Shown here in pieces: positions 60,790-64,000 of a stretch of 64,000 nt of DNA (position 1 is the first letter of the stretch; every line of letters begins with the position of its first letter). The DNA comes from an uncultured Alistipes sp. (GTDB lineage: Bacteria; Bacteroidota; Bacteroidia; Bacteroidales; Rikenellaceae): the NCBI GenBank assembly GCA_944320685.1, contig CALUIK010000005.1, positions 1-64,000 on the forward strand, in the 5' to 3' direction. The position numbers and the translations under genes were made by a program. The notes beneath the pieces are model-generated. The model did not search any database and was not told where the DNA came from. It saw only the letters and a list, made by a program, of their open reading frames with translations.

Positions 60790-62736
60790 TTAATCCTTGT
60801 AGTTACGCTGTGCGGGGTGTACGAACTCGAAGTTCAGCGGCTCCTTGGTCATCTCGGGCTCCTTGTCCATGCCCTTGTACTCCCATACGGCGGCGTATAC
60901 GAAGTGCTCGTCGTCGCGTTTCGCCTCACCCTCTTCTGTCTGGTGCTCGACGCGGAAGTGTCCGCCGCACGACTCCTCGCGGTTGAGGGCGTCGCGTGCC
61001 ATGAGCTCGCCCAGCTCGAGGAAGTCGGCCAGACGCAGCGCCTTCTCCAGCTCCACGTTGAACGAATCGGCCGTGCCTACGAGTTTCAGGTCGCTCCAGA
61101 ACTCCTTGCGCAGGGCCTGTATCTCGACGATGGCCTTTTCGAGCGACTCCTTGGTGCGGGCCATGCCCACGTTCTCCCACATGATGTGGCCCAGACGCTT
61201 GTGTATGTCGTCCACCGACTGCTTGCCATTGATGGCGAAGAGTTTGGCGATCTTATCTTTGACGCCCTTCTCTGCCTCGGCGAAGGCGGGGGTGTCGGTG
61301 CTTACCTTCGGTGCCTGAATCTTGTGCGAGAGGTAGTCGCCGATGGTGTAGGGCAACACGAAGTATCCGTCCGCAAGGCCTTGCATCAGGGCCGATGCTC
61401 CCAGTCGGTTTGCGCCGTGATCCGAGAAGTTGGCCTCGCCGATGGCGTAGAGGCCCGGGATCGTGGTCATGAGGTTATAGTCAACCCATATACCGCCCAT
61501 AGTATAGTGCACGGCGGGGAATATCTGCATGGGCTGCTCGTAGGGATCCACGTCTGTGATCTCCTTGTACATGTCGAACAGGTTGCCGTAACGCTGCTTG
61601 ATCACATCCTTGCCCAGACGCTCGATGGCGGTCTTGAAGTCGAGGAATACGGCCAGACCGGTCTCGTTCACGCCGAATCCTGCGTCGCAACGCTCCTTGG
61701 CGGCACGCGACGCGACGTCGCGCGGCACGAGGTTGCCGAAAGCGGGGTAGCGGCGCTCGAGGTAGTAGTCGCGGTCGCCTTCGGCGATGTCCGACGGCTG
61801 CTTGCGGCCCTCGCGGATTGCCTTCACGTCCTCTATCTTCTTGGGAACCCAGATGCGGCCGTCGTTACGCAGCGACTCCGACATGAGGGTCAGCTTCGAC
61901 TGTTGGTCGCCGTGTACGGGGATGCACGTGGGGTGGATTTGCGTGAAGCAGGGGTTGGCGAAGCCGGCGCCCTTGCGGTAGCACTGGAATGCGGCCGAGC
62001 CGTTCGATGCCATGGCGTTGGTCGAGAGGAAGAATACGTTTCCGTAACCGCCCGTGGCGATAACCACGGCGTGGGCGCCGTGACGCTCGATCTCACCGGT
62101 TACGAGATTGCGGGCGATGATGCCGCGTGCCTCGCCGTCCTCTATGACGATGTCGAGCATCTCGTGGCGCGGGTAACTCTTTACCGATCCTGCGGCGATC
62201 TCCTTGTTCAGGGCTGCGTAGGCACCGAGCAGCAGTTGCTGTCCAGTCTGGCCGCGGGCATAGAAAGTACGCGATACCTGCGCGCCGCCGAACGAGCGGT
62301 TGGCCAACAGACCGCCGTACTCGCGGGCGAAGGGAACGCCCTGTGCCACGCATTGGTCGATGATGAGGTTCGACACCTCTGCCAGACGGTATACGTTGGC
62401 CTCGCGTGCGCGGTAGTCGCCGCCCTTGATGGTATCGTAGAAGAGGCGGTAAACCGAGTCGTTGTCGTTCTGGTAGTTCTTAGCAGCGTTGATACCGCCT
62501 TGTGCCGCGATCGAGTGGGCGCGGCGCGGCGAGTCCTGTATGCAGAACACCTTGACGTTATATCCGAGTTCTCCGAGCGAAGCGGCTGCCGATGCGCCTC
62601 CGAGACCCGTACCTACGATTATGATGTCGAGCTTGCGCTTGTTGGCGGGGCTCACGACTTTGATGGCCGCCTTGTGGTTGCTCCACTTTTGAGACAACTC
62701 GCCGGCGGGAATTTTAGAATCTAACTTTAAGGCCAT
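60790..62736 (-). CDS. sdhA: Succinate dehydrogenase/fumarate reductase flavoprotein subunit
   Basis: A 648-residue catalytic subunit with covalently bound [23 protein letters not shown] is the dinucleotide fold, followed by the flavin-attachment His in [21 protein letters not shown]. The substrate-site residues are in QIHPTCIP and the RxxxxxxRY region [19 protein letters not shown]. Length and motifs match the class B (one cytochrome b) enzymes of epsilon-proteobacteria and Bacteroidetes. It lies between sdhC (38 bp away) and sdhB. Confidence 0.96.
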   Translation of the reverse strand: MALKLDSKIPAGELSQKWSNHKAAIKVVSPANKRKLDIIIVGTGLGGASAAASLGELGYNVKVFCIQDSPRRAHSIAAQGGINAAKNYQNDNDSVYRLFYDTIKGGDYRAREANVYRLAEVSNLIIDQCVAQGVPFAREYGGLLANRSFGGAQVSRTFYARGQTGQQLLLGAYAALNKEIAAGSVKSYPRHEMLDIVIEDGEARGIIARNLVTGEIERHGAHAVVIATGGYGNVFFLSTNAMASNGSAAFQCYRKGAGFANPCFTQIHPTCIPVHGDQQSKLTLMSESLRNDGRIWVPKKIEDVKAIREGRKQPSDIAEGDRDYYLERRYPAFGNLVPRDVASRAAKERCDAGFGVNETGLAVFLDFKTAIERLGKDVIKQRYGNLFDMYKEITDVDPYEQPMQIFPAVHYTMGGIWVDYNLMTTIPGLYAIGEANFSDHGANRLGASALMQGLADGYFVLPYTIGDYLSHKIQAPKVSTDTPAFAEAEKGVKDKIAKLFAINGKQSVDDIHKRLGHIMWENVGMARTKESLEKAIVEIQALRKEFWSDLKLVGTADSFNVELEKALRLADFLELGELMARDALNREESCGGHFRVEHQTEEGEAKRDDEHFVYAAVWEYKGMDKEPEMTKEPLNFEFVHPAQRNYKD

Positions 62737-62774
62737 ATTCTTTGTTTTTTAATTGTTCAAGTGAAAAGCTCTCA

Positions 62775-63497
62775 TTAAAGGCTGCCTGCGCATGCCGAGC
62801 ATCCGCCGCACAGGTTATATACGAAGTAGACCAGCACGACAGCCATGAATCCCAGCACGATGATGGTGGCGAAGATGTTAGAGATGCACTTCAGGCGGGG
62901 ATACCACGTGTCGTTGGCCCAGCCTACGGTCTGGAACATCGACCAGATGCCGTGGGTGAGGTGGAGCCACAGGGCGCCGAGCCAGATGATGTAGAGCACC
63001 ACATAGTACCACTGCGAGAAGGTATATGCCACCAGCGTCGCGCCGTCGTGAGCCGAGATGAAATAACCGCCGACGGTCGAGCCTTCGCCGCCCATGATCT
63101 CTACGAGCTGCATCTTGCTCCAGAAGTTGATGAGGTGGAGCAGCAGTCCGAGCACCACGATCACACCCAGTACGAGCATGTTTTTCGATGCCCACTCCAC
63201 GCCCGGTTCGTTGACCGTAACGGCATAGCGCTGCGTGCCGCGGGCGCGGTAGTTGTTAAGGGTTAGGATCAGCGCGTAGACGAAGTGCAGGACCACCAGC
63301 ACGGCCAGACCGACCGTTCCGGCGAGAGCGTACCAGTTTGCGCCGAGGAATTCACAGATCATGTTGTAACCTTCGGGTGAGATGATGGCCACGAGGTTCA
63401 TTGACATGTGGAAGAGAAGGAAGAGAACAAGGCAACAACCCGTCACACTCATCACCAGCTTCTTTCCGAGAGATGAATTGCATAAAAAACAGCTCAT
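62775..63497 (-). CDS. sdhC: Succinate dehydrogenase/fumarate reductase cytochrome b subunit
   Basis: A 240-residue membrane anchor with five helices and the di-heme His pattern of class B enzymes (HMSMNLVAII, LHFVYALILTL, LLHLINFW, LWLHLTHGIWSMFQT). It binds two heme b and menaquinone. The start at 63497 (MSCFLCNSSLG) is chosen because it follows the family, and a perfect promoter lies 53-82 nt upstream. It is the first gene of sdhCAB. Confidence 0.94.
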   Translation of the reverse strand: MSCFLCNSSLGKKLVMSVTGCCLVLFLLFHMSMNLVAIISPEGYNMICEFLGANWYALAGTVGLAVLVVLHFVYALILTLNNYRARGTQRYAVTVNEPGVEWASKNMLVLGVIVVLGLLLHLINFWSKMQLVEIMGGEGSTVGGYFISAHDGATLVAYTFSQWYYVVLYIIWLGALWLHLTHGIWSMFQTVGWANDTWYPRLKCISNIFATIIVLGFMAVVLVYFVYNLCGGCSACAGSL

Positions 63498-63549
63498 AAT
63501 TTTCAGATTTTGTTTATTTTTGTTTGTGAAAATGTTTTTCAAGGCATCG

Positions 63550-63579
63550 CAAAGATAGTAATTGTTTGCATAATAACAA
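63550..63579 (-). promoter_or_regulatory. Consensus promoter of sdhCAB
   Basis: TTG (63579-63577), 19 nt, TATCTTTG (63557-63550) on the minus strand is an exact match, with a leader of about 50 nt. Confidence 0.88.
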
Positions 63580-63628
63580 TAGCGCAGGGGGTATAAATCT
63601 TTCGCATGACGCTTTAATGTCGAAAGTT

Positions 63629-64000
63629 ATGAAAAAAAATATCATACGGGCCTCCGTCCGCCGCTTTACGGCCGAGATGGACGAGGCGTCGCGGCGCCTG
63701 CAGTCGCACGATGCGGCCGTGCGCCTTGAGCGGGTGATACGCCGTCACGGCGCTGCCGTGGTGGCGCTATTTTCGCCGCTGCCGGACGAAGTCGACATAT
63801 CCCCGCTGCTGGACTCCCTGTCCGACGTGCGTATCTTGCTGCCGCGCGTGGAGGACACGCCGCAGGGCGTGCCGTGCATGGAGTTCTACGACTACCGCGC
63901 CGACGCTATGGCCGACGGCGCCTATGGCATACGCGAGCCGCAGGGCGGGCTGCCGTGCCCGCCTTCCGAGATCGACCTCATGGCGGTGCCCGGCATGGCA
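63629..64000 (+). CDS. 5-formyltetrahydrofolate cyclo-ligase, N-terminal part (cut by window edge)
   Basis: The first 124 residues of an ATP-dependent enzyme that converts 5-formyl-THF to methenyl-THF. The family pattern is clear: IRRHGAAVVALFSPLPDEVDISPLL, RILLPRVED, MEFYDYRADAMADGAYGIREPQ and EIDLMAVPGMA. The start is ATG 63629 (MKKNIIRASVRR); an in-frame ATG at 63617 would add four residues. The gene runs off the right edge. It is divergent from sdhCAB. Confidence 0.9.
   Translation, partial: MKKNIIRASVRRFTAEMDEASRRLQSHDAAVRLERVIRRHGAAVVALFSPLPDEVDISPLLDSLSDVRILLPRVEDTPQGVPCMEFYDYRADAMADGAYGIREPQGGLPCPPSEIDLMAVPGMA

Noticed and set aside
60817..62724. A 635-codon open frame antisense to sdhA
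   Set aside because: It mirrors the codon structure of the real gene, is rich in Val/Ala/Arg without any motif, and sdhA is unmistakable. Similar long antisense frames (for example 9061-10758, 31090-32778, 44464-46530) are by-products of the high GC content.
1..64000. CRISPR array, prophage or insertion sequence
   Set aside because: No regularly spaced repeats, Cas, transposase, integrase or phage structural genes were recognised anywhere in the window.

Overview
The window is a chromosomal segment of a Gram-negative gut-type Bacteroidales bacterium, most likely Alistipes or a close relative (Rikenellaceae). The grounds are the high GC for this phylum (roughly 55-60% by eye), promoters of the Bacteroidetes form TTG-N19/20-TAnnTTTG, few Shine-Dalgarno sequences, many SPII lipoproteins, OMP_b-brl/TonB-type outer membrane proteins, families such as DUF4954 and DUF4290, a quinone-linked succinate dehydrogenase/fumarate reductase, and secreted glycosidases. 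The genus is an inference; no rRNA or marker gene was compared.

Layout. 1-3.3 kb: 3' end of rmlB, then an AraC regulator divergent from two overlapping radical-SAM genes that look like the 'radical SAM mobile pair'. 3.3-7.9 kb: small barrel protein, lipoprotein, acyltransferase and a GH13 amylase lipoprotein. 8-11.7 kb: alpha/beta hydrolase, membrane-anchored MurF and Ddl. 11.8-16 kb: a complete Phe/Tyr operon (pheA, aminotransferase, tyrA, DAHP synthase-chorismate mutase) preceded by a leader peptide rich in Phe and Tyr codons and a terminator/antiterminator, a textbook-style attenuator. 16-20 kb: exported nitroreductase, and a LuxR-type regulator divergent from a TonB-dependent receptor. 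20.8-25.9 kb: tatA-tatC followed by a sugar isomerase/epimerase-like protein, a Gfo/Idh/MocA oxidoreductase and a DUF1080 (3-keto-glycoside hydrolase) lipoprotein, all on the minus strand. 26-33.5 kb: DPP4-type peptidase, GH76 and GH2 enzymes.

33.8-38 kb: tRNA-Leu(CAA) followed by a lower-GC block (Crp/Fnr regulator, a twice-frameshifted acyltransferase, a DUF418 membrane protein, a GNAT enzyme) that looks acquired. 38-45.9 kb: DUF4954 beta-helix protein, subtilase, GH30, an unusual sigma-54 activator, DUF4290, and a TlpA-like lipoprotein without CXXC. 45.9-50.2 kb: lpxH, thyA, folA, GH127. 50.3-55.3 kb: a five-gene heterodisulfide-reductase-like cluster (HdrC, HdrB, HdrA, HdrC, membrane HdrD type). 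55.4-56.6 kb: initiator tRNA-Met and an AT-rich GNAT gene. 56.8-59.7 kb: a large outer-membrane barrel. 60-63.6 kb: sdhCAB. The window ends inside a 5-formyltetrahydrofolate cyclo-ligase gene.

The observations most worth following are the aromatic amino acid attenuator at 15.8-16.0 kb, the Hdr-like cluster in an organism with no sign of methanogenic metabolism, and the tatAC plus 3-keto-glycoside cluster whose candidate Tat substrates carry imperfect twin-arginine motifs.
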